Shown here: positions 1-8,600 of the stretch, piece after piece
Position numbering within the stretch: the stretch's first letter is position 1
How the letters are laid out: the number at the start of each line of letters is the position of its first letter
The notes under the pieces: model-generated
Databases searched by the model: none
What the model saw: the letters and a program-made list of their open reading frames with translations, nothing else
Told to the model about the DNA's origin: nothing
Translations under genes and position numbers: made by a program
Origin: Ichthyobacterium seriolicida
GTDB taxonomy: Bacteria; Bacteroidota; Bacteroidia; Flavobacteriales; Ichthyobacteriaceae
Length of the DNA stretch: 64,000 bases
Direction of reading: 5' to 3'
Assembly: GCF_002369955.1 (NCBI RefSeq)
Contig: NZ_AP014564.1
Location: 683,097 to 747,096 of the forward strand

Positions 1-854
1 TCTTTTTTTACCGTTTTGAAAATCTCTTTACGGTTTCTATGAGCGCCTCCCAAAGGTTCTTTTATTACATTGTCTATCAAATTATTTTTTTTCATATCCG
101 AAGCGGTCAATTTTAAAGATTCAGCAGCAGTTTCTTTATAGTCCCAGCTCCTCCACAAAATAGAGGAACAACTCTCTGGAGATATCACCGAATACCAAGT
201 GTTTTCTAACATTAGAACTCTATCTCCCACTCCTATTCCCAATGCTCCTCCAGAAGCGCCTTCACCTATTATAACACAAATTATAGGAACTTCTAAAACA
301 GACATCTGACTTATATTCCTAGCTATGGCTTCTGCTTGACCTCTTTCTTCAGCTTCTATACCAGGAAATGCACCTGGCGTATCTATAAAGGAGACGACTG
401 GAATATCAAATTTCTCAGCTAGTTTCATTAAACGAAGAGCCTTTCTATATCCTTCAGGGTTGGGCATACCAAAATTTCTATACTGTCTCATTTTAGTATT
501 TACGCCTTTTTGATGACCTATAAACATAAATGGAATATTATCTATTTTTCCCAATCCCCCAACTATAGATTTATCATCTTTAAAATTTCTATCTCCATGG
601 ATTTCCATAAAAGAATCGTCGGTTATAGCAGTTATATAGTCCAGAGTATAGGGTCTACAAGGATGCCTAGAGATCATAACTTTTTGCCAAGGAGTGGTAT
701 TAGCATATAAGTCCTTTAGGGCTTTGTCTAATTTTTTTTCTAGTTTGATAATGGAGTCGCGCATATCTACTTTGCTTTCTTCCTCTAAGAGTTTGCATTT
801 ATTCAATTGTTCATCCAAATCCTTAATAGGTTTTTCAAAATCTAGATACTCCAT
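1..854 (-). CDS. accA: Acetyl-CoA carboxylase carboxyltransferase subunit alpha (partial)
   Basis: This is the alpha subunit of the acetyl-CoA carboxylase carboxyltransferase, which with AccD moves the carboxyl group from carboxybiotin to acetyl-CoA to make malonyl-CoA in the first step of fatty-acid synthesis. The minus-strand frame opens with [13 protein letters not shown], the usual flavobacterial AccA start, and runs open for 284 codons to the window edge, so roughly the last 30 residues lie outside. Visible family features are the RHPxRPYTLDY segment, GGLGKIDN, the [17 protein letters not shown] stretch, [19 protein letters not shown] and the oxyanion-hole-like [15 protein letters not shown] segment. 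A TAnnTTTG box lies just upstream. Confidence is high; only the C-terminus is unseen. Confidence 0.96.
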   Translation of the reverse strand, partial: MEYLDFEKPIKDLDEQLNKCKLLEEESKVDMRDSIIKLEKKLDKALKDLYANTTPWQKVMISRHPCRPYTLDYITAITDDSFMEIHGDRNFKDDKSIVGGLGKIDNIPFMFIGHQKGVNTKMRQYRNFGMPNPEGYRKALRLMKLAEKFDIPVVSFIDTPGAFPGIEAEERGQAEAIARNISQMSVLEVPIICVIIGEGASGGALGIGVGDRVLMLENTWYSVISPESCSSILWRSWDYKETAAESLKLTASDMKKNNLIDNVIKEPLGGAHRNRKEIFKTVKK

Positions 855-878
855 AAAATAAAAAAAATTGTGAACCAG

Positions 879-886
879 CAAACTTA
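879..886 (-). promoter_or_regulatory. Probable accA -7 promoter box (TAAGTTTG)
   Basis: Read on the minus strand, this is an exact match to the Bacteroidetes -7 consensus TAnnTTTG, 25 nt upstream of the accA start codon. No well-spaced -33 TTG was found, so the assignment rests on the -7 box and its position. Confidence 0.45.
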
Positions 887-953
887 AGTAAAAAATATTC
901 AATTTAATGATTTTGTCTTTTCAAAGAGTTTGTGATTTAAACTTTGTCTAAGA

Positions 954-1242
954 ACCTGAGATCGATTGATAAACTTCTTAATCTGAATTCGATTAATAAA
1001 CTGAGTTAAAATAGGGATTACATACGTTTTTATATTTGACAGATATTTTTAAGCTTATCATTGATAGTTTTTATGATAGATCTCTTTCCGAGTAATAATT
1101 TGTCAATCATTTTATCTACAAAAAGTTTTCCGAATATTTTAGCTAAAAAAACCTTCATTTTTTAATGGTGTTCTATCATCTTCATTAGTCCTTGTGATGT
1201 AGAAATTTAATTGCCAGAAGTAATTATTAATCAAACTCAGGT
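954..1242 (-). mobile_element. Degraded IS982-family element
   Basis: The segment is bounded by inverted ends: ACCTGAGATCGATTGATAA on the left and the complement of TAATCAAACTCAGGT on the right, both close to ACCTGAGTTCGATTAAT. A second left-end-like sequence lies inside at about 981-1005 (CTGAATTCGATTAATAAAC). On the minus strand it holds a short piece of transposase (1030-1158) with the IS982-family C-terminal pattern. The element is far shorter than an intact IS982 of about 1 kb, so it is an internally deleted relic. It lies immediately upstream of the first of two duplicated lipoprotein genes. Its ends match those of the two MITE-like repeats at 2667 and 16231. Confidence 0.75.
1030..1158 (-). 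pseudogene. IS982-family transposase fragment
   Basis: This is a 42-codon relic. It reads MKVFLAKIFGKLFVDKMIDK followed by LLLGKRSIIKTINDKLKNIC and QI before a stop. FGKLFxDK and KRxIIxTxNDxLKNICQ are characteristic of the C-terminal part of IS982-family DDE transposases of the ISPg1 type. Residues normally found between the two motifs are missing, and the protein stops where family members continue with an IEHSRHRSF segment. That missing segment is found in another relic at 58346-58432. It has no likely function. Confidence 0.75.
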
Positions 1243-1390
1243 ATATAGGAAATTGTTTTGGACAGCCGTTGGTCAGTGTTTTTCCAAATTAAGTTCTTCC
1301 ATTGCCGCGTAGTGAGTTCTGTCATGAAATATTTTCTTCACATCCATCAAATATTTTTTTCCTTCAAAGAAAGCTTTAAAAAATTAGCAT

Positions 1391-1398
1391 TAATTTTG
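1391..1398 (+). promoter_or_regulatory. Probable -7 box (TAATTTTG) of lipoprotein gene 1
   Basis: It matches TAnnTTTG exactly, lies 62 nt upstream of the start codon, and is kept unchanged in the duplicated copy at 3044-3051. No clear -33 TTG is visible. The start codon is preceded by an A-rich stretch (CTAAAAAAAAATG), as usual in this group. Confidence 0.45.
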
Positions 1399-1459
1399 CC
1401 GTCTACTCATATAGTAAATGAGAAGTTTATTAATTGTTAAATTTTAAATCTAAAAAAAA

Positions 1460-2536
1460 ATGTTTAAAAACCTTTTATCCCTACTAACCCTTGGTCTGGT
1501 AGTTTTCTCTTGTTCTAAATCGGATGAGGTATCCGAGAAAGCCCTAGAACTAAAGATTAGTTCTGTGAAGTTTGAGAAGAGTAAGAATTTAAATGCAGAT
1601 AATGTTTCTGAATTTTACGAAAAGTTATTTGTTACAACAACTCCCGCTAGAGCTAAAGGAAAAAATGTTGCTCCAGGTGCAGCTACTAACGGATATCCGA
1701 CTGAGTTTACAATCACAGCTACAAATATAGTAGGGGATAGTGTTATTAATGTAGAACTCCCTTTTAATGCGAACTTTGAAGCTTTAAAAACTAATGCTAC
1801 AGCTAAGGCTACTATTACTTTTAAATCTGCTGTTGAAGGCGTTACTTTAGGGAATACTACTATTACGGGAACTAGCGCAGAAATCCCTTTTGAAATACCT
1901 ACAGCAGAGCTTACTAAAGAGAAATTAGAAGCTGGATTTTTCAAAAAAGAACTCGTATTCTCTAAAGCTGGAGATACTTCCTCAGTAAAAAAATATACTG
2001 TAGTTGTTAAATTCTCTAATGATAAATCTGACAAATGTGATATAAAACAAGGTGAGTTTGGGTTTATAGTTGCTGATACTGGTGCTAATGCTAAGGCTTC
2101 GTTTAATCAACATGGCACTGCACCTACAGCTGGAAAAATAATAGCAGCTCATTATGTTACTCCTAGTAATGGTGATAAAGACGGATCACAAACTAAACCA
2201 TTTGAGTTTGAGCTTAGGAAAGGGAAAAGTAGCGATGCTGCTGGGGAGCTTGCAGCGACTAATGGGGCTACTTCTGGTCAGTATTTTAAAGCAGACGCTT
2301 TAAAACTACCTGATGGGGCTTATATTGAGGTTGATAACACTCCTGGCTCTACTTCTAATACTGCTGCTGATGTTAATCCAATTACTGGAAATAGTAGCTC
2401 AAATACTGATGGTCAGCAGCTTAAAGTGAATTCTAGTACTGCAACTACAGCTCAGAGTTATACATTCAGAGTGGTAGCTCAAGATGGATCTAAAAAATAC
2501 TACAAGCTAACAATTAATGCAACTGCGCCTAATTAG
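1460..2536 (+). CDS. Surface-type lipoprotein, copy 1 of a tandem pair
   Basis: This 358-residue predicted lipoprotein has a signal peptide and a lipobox ending at Cys18 (VVFSC). The residues after the cysteine (SKSDE) resemble the acidic lipoprotein-export signals of Bacteroidetes, which suggests surface exposure; that is an inference. Residues about 1-215 are nearly identical to the product of 3112-4206. From about residue 215 onward the two differ by substitutions and indels around shared blocks (FELRKGK, LPDGAYIEVD, NTAADVNPITG, YTFRVVAQDG, YKLTINATAP). The closing YTFxVxAxDGSxKxYxLxI pattern resembles the repeated DUF5018-type domains of Bacteroidetes lipoproteins. No catalytic motif is visible. 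It has its own promoter box and a terminator hairpin, so it is probably monocistronic. The molecular function is unknown. Confidence 0.85.
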   Translation: MFKNLLSLLTLGLVVFSCSKSDEVSEKALELKISSVKFEKSKNLNADNVSEFYEKLFVTTTPARAKGKNVAPGAATNGYPTEFTITATNIVGDSVINVELPFNANFEALKTNATAKATITFKSAVEGVTLGNTTITGTSAEIPFEIPTAELTKEKLEAGFFKKELVFSKAGDTSSVKKYTVVVKFSNDKSDKCDIKQGEFGFIVADTGANAKASFNQHGTAPTAGKIIAAHYVTPSNGDKDGSQTKPFEFELRKGKSSDAAGELAATNGATSGQYFKADALKLPDGAYIEVDNTPGSTSNTAADVNPITGNSSSNTDGQQLKVNSSTATTAQSYTFRVVAQDGSKKYYKLTINATAPN

Positions 2537-2583
2537 TAGTTAGGAGAACCAGGAAGATTAATTGCTTTGTTTAAAGTTTAGAA

Positions 2584-2615
2584 GCCGTCTCATTAATGAA
2601 ATGAGGCGGTTTTTT
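2584..2615 (+). terminator. Rho-independent terminator of lipoprotein gene 1
   Basis: CCGTCTCATT and AATGAGGCGG form a 10-bp stem with one T-G pair around a 5-nt loop, followed by six T. The same hairpin follows copy 2 at 4241. Confidence 0.85.
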
Positions 2616-2666
2616 AATTTTTGGTATTTAGCGCTACATTTTAGTTTCCTTTTTAAGACACTATCA

Positions 2667-2895
2667 ACCTGAGTCCAATTAATAAAGACGGTTGAATCCT
2701 TTGAATTTATTGGAGTTTAAGATATTATTGGTGTGGTTATTGAAGTCCTTTTATGCTTATGAGGTGATTTAGTTGAAACTTGATACTTTTTGCACAAAAA
2801 CATTCTATTTATCACAAATATGATTCTCTTTAATCCTAGTTAATTCAAGGCTTTTGATTGTTTTAACGTAAGTAAAGTATTAATCGAACTCAGAT
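2667..2895. repeat. MITE-like repeat, copy A (IS982-type ends)
   Basis: This 229-bp non-coding element starts ACCTGAGTCCAATTAATAA and ends TTAATCGAACTCAG, so it carries imperfect terminal inverted repeats of about 16 bp of the same kind as the IS982 relics. It is similar along its length to copy B at 16231-16475; the longest identical core is the stretch around TGATACTTTTTGCACAAAAA. All frames are interrupted. It lies between the two lipoprotein genes, at the position that the IS982 relic occupies in front of copy 1. Confidence 0.75.
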
Positions 2896-3043
2896 ATATA
2901 AGAAATTATTTTGGACAGCCGTTGGTCAGTGTTTTTCCAAATTAAGTTCTTCCATTGCCGCGTAGTGAGTTCTGTCATGAAATATTTTCTTCACATCCAT
3001 CAAATATTTTTTCCCTTCAAAGAAAGCTTTAAAAAATTAGCAT

Positions 3044-3051
3044 TAATTTTG
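3044..3051 (+). promoter_or_regulatory. Probable -7 box (TAATTTTG) of lipoprotein gene 2
   Basis: This is the duplicated counterpart of the box at 1391-1398, with an exact TAnnTTTG match 61 nt before the start codon. The duplicated leader from about 2900 also keeps a 60-codon TTG-started open frame, which I regard as non-coding. Confidence 0.45.
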
Positions 3052-3111
3052 CTGTCTACTCATATAGTAAATGAGAAGTTTATTAATTGTTAAATTTTAA
3101 ATCTAAAAAAA

Positions 3112-4206
3112 ATGTTTAAAAACCTTTTATCACTACTAACCCTTGGTCTGGTAGTTTTCTCTTGTTCTAAATCGGATGAGGCATCCGAGAAAGCCCTAGA
3201 ACTAAAGATTAGTTCTGTGAAGTTTGAGAAGAGTAAGAATTTAAATGGAGATGATGTTTCTGAATTTTACGAAAAGTTATTTGTTACAACAACTCCCGCT
3301 AGAGCTAAAGGAAAAAATGTTGCTCCAGGTGCACCTACTAACGGATATCCGACTGAGTTTACAATCGCAGCTGCAAATATAGTAGGAGATAGTGTTATTA
3401 ATGTAGAACTCCCTTTTAATGCGAACTTTGAAGCTTTAAAAACTAATGCTACAGCTAAGGCTACTATTACTTTTAAATCTGCTGTTGAAGGCGTTACTTT
3501 AGGGAGGACTACTATTACAGGAACTAGTGCAGAAATCCCTTTTGAAATACCTACAGCAGAGCTTACTAAAGAGAAATTAGAAGCTGGATTTTTCAAAAAA
3601 GAACTCGTATTCTCTAAAGCTGGAGATACTTCCTCAGTAAAAAAATATACTGTGGTTGTTAAATTCTCTAATGATAAATCTGACGAATGTGAGATAAAAC
3701 AAAGGGGGTTTGGGTTTATAGTTGCTGATACTGGTGCTAATGCTAAAGCTTCATTTAATCAGACTGCTACTGCGCCTGCAGCTGGGACTAAGGTGTTTGC
3801 GCATTATGCTGCTGGTAATAGTAGTAAGAACGGTGATAGCGCTGCTAATGCGATAGAGTTTGAGCTTAGGAAAGGGAAAGCTAGTACTGCATATCCTGCA
3901 GGTGGGGAGCTTGATACTGCTGGAGTTGATTCTACAAAGTACTTCAAAGCAGATGCGTTAATACTGCCTGATGGGGCTTATATTGAGGTTGATGACACTC
4001 CTGGCTCTACTGCTAATACTGCTGCTGATGTTAATCCAATTACTGGAAAGAAGAAATCTAATGCTGCCACTGCAGCTAACACTACAGATCTTAAAGGGGG
4101 TGCTAGTAACTCAACCCCTCAGAGTTATACATTCCGAGTGGTAGCTCAAGATGGAACGACTAAAAAGCATTATAAGTTAACTATTAATGCAACTGCACCT
4201 TCTTAG
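3112..4206 (+). CDS. Surface-type lipoprotein, copy 2 of a tandem pair
   Basis: This 364-residue paralogue of the product of 1460-2536 has the same signal peptide and lipobox (Cys18). The first 215 or so residues differ at only about a dozen positions. The C-terminal third keeps the same blocks (FELRKGK, LPDGAYIEVD, NTAADVNPITG, YTFRVVAQDG) but differs strongly between them, with several whole-codon indels (for example GNSSKNGDSAANAIE in place of TPSNGDKDGSQTKPFE). The duplicated unit includes about 200 bp of leader and the terminator, so the duplication is recent while the C-terminal loops have already diverged. The pattern suggests a surface antigen with variable loops; the function is unknown. 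Confidence 0.85.
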   Translation: MFKNLLSLLTLGLVVFSCSKSDEASEKALELKISSVKFEKSKNLNGDDVSEFYEKLFVTTTPARAKGKNVAPGAPTNGYPTEFTIAAANIVGDSVINVELPFNANFEALKTNATAKATITFKSAVEGVTLGRTTITGTSAEIPFEIPTAELTKEKLEAGFFKKELVFSKAGDTSSVKKYTVVVKFSNDKSDECEIKQRGFGFIVADTGANAKASFNQTATAPAAGTKVFAHYAAGNSSKNGDSAANAIEFELRKGKASTAYPAGGELDTAGVDSTKYFKADALILPDGAYIEVDDTPGSTANTAADVNPITGKKKSNAATAANTTDLKGGASNSTPQSYTFRVVAQDGTTKKHYKLTINATAPS

Positions 4207-4240
4207 TAGTTAGGAAGATTAATTAAGTTAACAGTTTGAA

Positions 4241-4272
4241 GCCGTCTCATTAATGAAATGAGGCGGTTTTTT
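4241..4272 (+). terminator. Rho-independent terminator of lipoprotein gene 2
   Basis: This is the duplicated counterpart of the hairpin at 2584: CCGTCTCATT pairs with AATGAGGCGG and is followed by six T. Confidence 0.85.
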
Positions 4273-4333
4273 AATTTTTGATATTAGAGAGCTATTTTAG
4301 TTTCCTTTTTAAGATACTATCACGTAAAGTGTG

Positions 4334-4380
4334 TAAATAAAAAGAGCTGTCTCGGTTTTGAGACAGCTTCTTCTTCTTTT
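4334..4380. terminator. Bidirectional terminator between lipoprotein 2 and the KAS III gene
   Basis: AGCTGTCTC (4345-4353) and GAGACAGCT (4360-4368) form a perfect 9-bp stem with a GGTTTT loop. The flank is T-rich on the plus side and A-rich before the stem, so it can terminate from either side; it is best placed to end the minus-strand gene 4429-5505. A near copy of the stem-loop follows gdhA at 11919. Confidence 0.7.
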
Positions 4381-4428
4381 TAAGAACATAACTTAAACTG
4401 TTATAAATGCTGAAAATATTCAAGATAT

Positions 4429-5505
4429 TTACATCTTGTAAAGTATAGAATTGATAAACATGCCCGCTCCTACAGAAGTGAATATTATATTGTCTCCTTC
4501 CTTTATCTCATGATTAGGCATCGATCCTTTTAAAATCATATCCAACATAGTTGGCACAGTAGCCACCGATGAATTCCCTGTCTTTTCTATTATCATAGGC
4601 ATAAAATATTCTGGGATAGTCGTTTTGCCGTACAGATTCATCAATATCTTTAGTATAGAGCTATCCATTTTAGCGTTGGCCTGATGAATAAGCATTTTAG
4701 AGATATCATCTATGTGCATATCTACACTGTCTAACATGCTTTTTACGGCTATTGGGATATTAGTTAAAGCGTATTCATAAATCTTCCTTCCCATCATATG
4801 AATCATCAATTTTTGTTTTGAGAAATCCTTATTGAAAGACGCCCCTTCATACAGGTAGTTTAGCTCTTCTCTCTGGTTACAGATTACATTATGTGTTATG
4901 ATTCCTCTCTCTGTATTACTCTCTTGGGCAGATATTACTACTGCTCCAGCTCCATCGGAAAAAATCATAGAATCTCTATCATGTGGATCTAATAATCTAG
5001 ACATTGTATCAGAGCCTATGACTAAGATGTTTTTAGCTTGTTTGGCCTTTATAAATTGGTTAGCCATTATAACACCTTGCACCCAACCTGGACATCCAAA
5101 AATCATATCATAAGGGATACAAAGAGGATTTTTGATCCCCATTTTATTCTTAACTCTACTAGATACAGAAGGCATCAGATCAGAATAGCCAACTTCTTTT
5201 TGTATATCTCCGAAATTATGTGCCACTATTATGTATTCTAAATCTTCGGGGTTTATGCCAGCATCTTCCAAAGCTCTATTTCCAGCTATGGCAGCTATAT
5301 CTGAATTTACTTGATCATCCTTTATATATCTGCGCTCTTTTATCCCAGTAATATCTTCTAGTTTTTTTACTGTTTTATCTACAGGTGTCTCTATTGGAGT
5401 TCCATCACTCATATGAAAAGAAGAATTGATAAAATAATTATTTTTTATAACTACTTCTGGCAGATAGTGTCCTGTTCCACTTATAATGGCATTAATGTTT
5501 GGCAT
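4429..5505 (-). CDS. 3-oxoacyl-ACP synthase III family protein
   Basis: This beta-ketoacyl-ACP synthase III-type condensing enzyme (358 residues) joins an acyl-CoA primer to malonyl-ACP. The thiolase-fold catalytic triad is complete: Cys138 in FGCPGW, His274 in IHQAN and Asn311 in TGNSSVATVP. The ITGIKERRY segment near residue 52 and the GAGAVV loop near 185 also fit. It stands alone between other transcription units rather than beside plsX/rpmF, so it may be the second, non-housekeeping KAS III that many Flavobacteriia carry. Its exact substrate cannot be read from the sequence. It is transcribed toward the bidirectional hairpin at 4345. Confidence 0.88.
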   Translation of the reverse strand: MPNINAIISGTGHYLPEVVIKNNYFINSSFHMSDGTPIETPVDKTVKKLEDITGIKERRYIKDDQVNSDIAAIAGNRALEDAGINPEDLEYIIVAHNFGDIQKEVGYSDLMPSVSSRVKNKMGIKNPLCIPYDMIFGCPGWVQGVIMANQFIKAKQAKNILVIGSDTMSRLLDPHDRDSMIFSDGAGAVVISAQESNTERGIITHNVICNQREELNYLYEGASFNKDFSKQKLMIHMMGRKIYEYALTNIPIAVKSMLDSVDMHIDDISKMLIHQANAKMDSSILKILMNLYGKTTIPEYFMPMIIEKTGNSSVATVPTMLDMILKGSMPNHEIKEGDNIIFTSVGAGMFINSILYKM

Positions 5506-5645
5506 TAGTTAATTTGTCTAAGAAAATTGATTGAGATGCAAAGTAAAGTATTTTTTATCAGTAGGATTTAATATTAAGTCTCACACAACTAATCCTCACC
5601 TATCGTTTACAGGTAGTTTTTGTCATATTTTTAATTCTAAAAATA

Positions 5646-5653
5646 TACCTTTG
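5646..5653 (+). promoter_or_regulatory. Probable -7 box (TACCTTTG) of the DUF2723 gene
   Basis: It matches TAnnTTTG exactly, 20 nt before the start codon. A TTTTTG at 5617-5622 could serve as the -33 element with a spacer of 23 nt. Confidence 0.55.
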
Positions 5654-5673
5654 CTTGCTTTAGAGAAAAGTTA

Positions 5674-8600
5674 ATGAAAAGGTTTATGAGCCATTATAAA
5701 TTGATTAATAACATATCGGGTTGTGTTGTATTTTTTATATCACTATCGGTTTATTTGTTGACCATGGAGCCCTCCGTTAGTTTTTGGGATTGTGGAGAAT
5801 ATATAGCCACTGGTTCAAAATTAGAGATAGGGCATCCTCCAGGCTCATCGTTGTATCAGATTATAGCTGCATTTTTTTCTATATTTTCATTTGGAGACCC
5901 AACAAAAATAGCCTTGATGGTCAACTCCCTATCTGCTATATCCAGTGCATTTACAATTCTTTTTCTTTTTTGGACGATCACCTCTTTAACTAAAATAGCT
6001 ATAGGGAAAGAAGATCTATCCGATAGTGATATAATCAAAATAATAGGTTCTGGACTAGTTGGTTCTCTAGCTTTCACTTTTACCGACACTTTTTGGTTTT
6101 CTGCTGTGGAGTCTGGAGTGTACGCCATGGGGATGATGTTCATATCTATGATTTTTTGGCTATCGCTCAAATGGTATTTGGATGACAGCCAAAGATCTGA
6201 CAAGTGGATAGTATTAATATCCTATATCATAGGTCTTTCTGTAGGTGTCCATATGCTTGTAATGCTTTCTATACCAGCCGTGGTATTCGTATTCTTATCT
6301 AAGAGAGATAAAGGTATAACCGACAGTATCAAAAAGTTTATTTTAGCTAATCTATTAGTGGTTTTTGCATTAGCTACTGTCTTTAGAGTTATATTTCCTT
6401 CCATCTTAAAATTTTTTCATTGGGCAGAGATATTTTTCACAAATTCCCTAGGGATGCCTTTCAATTCTGGAACGATAATAGCCGCAGTAGTTATAATTTC
6501 AATATTAGCCTTTGGAGTAGTCTATTCTGAGAGAAAAGAGAAGTTTAAATTAAATACATTTTTTATCTCTCTTACATTTATGATATTGGGATTTTCATCG
6601 TGGTTGATGTTACCTATAAGGTCTAATGCAGAACCTCCTATAAATGAGTCTCCACCTAACAACGCTGTAGAGCTTTTGTCTTATTACAACAGAGATCAGT
6701 ACGGAGAATTGAATATTTTGTACGGCCCTATGTATACGGCTTATGAAGGAGGTATAAAATTAGATAAGGAGACCCCTTATCAAGATGGCTTTGTCTATTA
6801 TCAACGAGATTATAAAACAAATAAATACGTAATAGTAGAAGATGGAAAAGATGCTAAACCCGTTATAGATAAAAAGCATATGGGATTCTTTCCTAGGATG
6901 GGAAATCGCTCTCCTGGCAGTATACAAAATTACAAATCCATAGTACCTAGCTTGATGAAAAACAAGGGGGATAAGCCTACTTTTTTTCAGAATGTAGAGT
7001 ACTTCTTAAAGTATCAAGTTAGTTATATGTACTTGCGTTATTTCATGTGGAATTTTGCAGGCAGACAGAATGATCTTCAAGGTAATATGGATCTTATAAA
7101 TGGAGATTGGATTAGTGGTATTTCATTTATAGATGAGATGCGCTTAGGTCCTCAAGATAATTTGCCTGATTCTTTGAAAAACAATAAATCTAGAAATACT
7201 TATTATTTCTTACCTCTTATGTTGGGATTACTAGGTTTATTTTATCACTTTAAAAGTGATAGAAACAGAGCTTACAGTGTTATGTTATTATTTGTATTCA
7301 CTGGAATAGCTATAACGGTTTACACCAATAATAAAGCTTTTGAACCACGGGAGAGAGATTACGCTCTAGTTGGTTCTTTTTATACCTTTTGTATTTGGAT
7401 AGGCTTTGGAGTATTCTTCTTGATAGATAGGGCTAGAGAGTATTTAAATAAAAAAATCACTTCTATTCTAACTATTGTTATTTGTCTATTAGCTGTCCCT
7501 GGAATATTGGCTAAGGAAAACTGGGATGATCACGATAGGTCTAATAGGTACATAACCAGAGATGTAGCTAAAAATTATTTGGATTCCTGTGCAGAAAATG
7601 CCATTTTGTTTTCACTGGGAGATAACGACACCTATCCCCTTTGGTATATGCAAGAGGTAGAGGGTTATAGAACGGATGTAAAATGTGTTAATTTGAGTTT
7701 GTTAAATACTGATTGGCATATAGATCAAGCAAAAAGAGATACCTATGAAGGGAAGGGTATTCCATCTAGAATACCTAAGGAGAGGTATGTCAAAAACAAG
7801 AGAAACATAATATACTTCTACGACAAATACGGAATTATCGATTCTTTGAGGTGGCCATTGTCAAATTTTATGGAGTGGATCACGAGTGATTCTAAGGAGA
7901 CTAAGTTGAGATCTGGAAATACCCAAGAGTACTTTTCCCCTGTCAGAAAGATAAGAATACCCGTTGAAAAAGAAAATGTTTTAAAACACGGAATTGTATC
8001 AAAAGAGGAGGCCCACCTCATATTAGATAAGATAGACATAAATATTCCAAAAAAGAGTAGTGGCATAGAAAAAAAGGACATGATAATTTTCGATATTTTA
8101 AATGAATTGAAATGGACACGTCCTATATATTTCACTATTACTTCAGGATATAGAGATGAAGATTTTACGTATTTGTCTGATTATCTTCAGTTGGAGGGAT
8201 TGACCTATAAGTTAGTTCCCATAAAAACAGATAGGGAGAAGATAAATTTTGGTTCATTCGGTAGAATTAATACCGATATATTGTATAAAAACCTCATGAA
8301 TTTTGGATGGGGAAATGGAGAGGATCCAAATACCTATTTAGACGAAGTCAGCACTAGGATAATATCATTGACGACTAGATCTGTTTTCTTGAGACTAGCT
8401 ACAGCTTTGGTCGAAGAAGGCAAAAATGAAAAGGCTAAACTAGTTTTAGACAGATGTATGGATAAGGCTCCTATAAGTATATATGGCAATAATATATTCA
8501 CATTGGGTATGGCAGAGTTGTACTATCAAATAGATGATAGAGAAACTGGAGATTTAATAATGAGGAGCTATGCCGATAATCTAGTTCAAAATCTAAATTA

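Noticed and set aside
1258-1440. A 60-codon plus-strand open frame, repeated at 2911-3093
   Set aside because: It needs a TTG start, contains the likely promoter of the lipoprotein gene, and its conservation is explained by the duplication of the whole leader.
1615-2034. A 139-codon minus-strand frame inside lipoprotein gene 1, with a shorter match in gene 2
   Set aside because: It is the complement of a low-complexity T/A/V/K-rich coding region; it has no independent features and is truncated differently in the second copy.
1460-4206. Diversity-generating retroelement acting on the lipoproteins
   Set aside because: There is no reverse transcriptase or template repeat in the window, and the differences include indels rather than only A-site substitutions.
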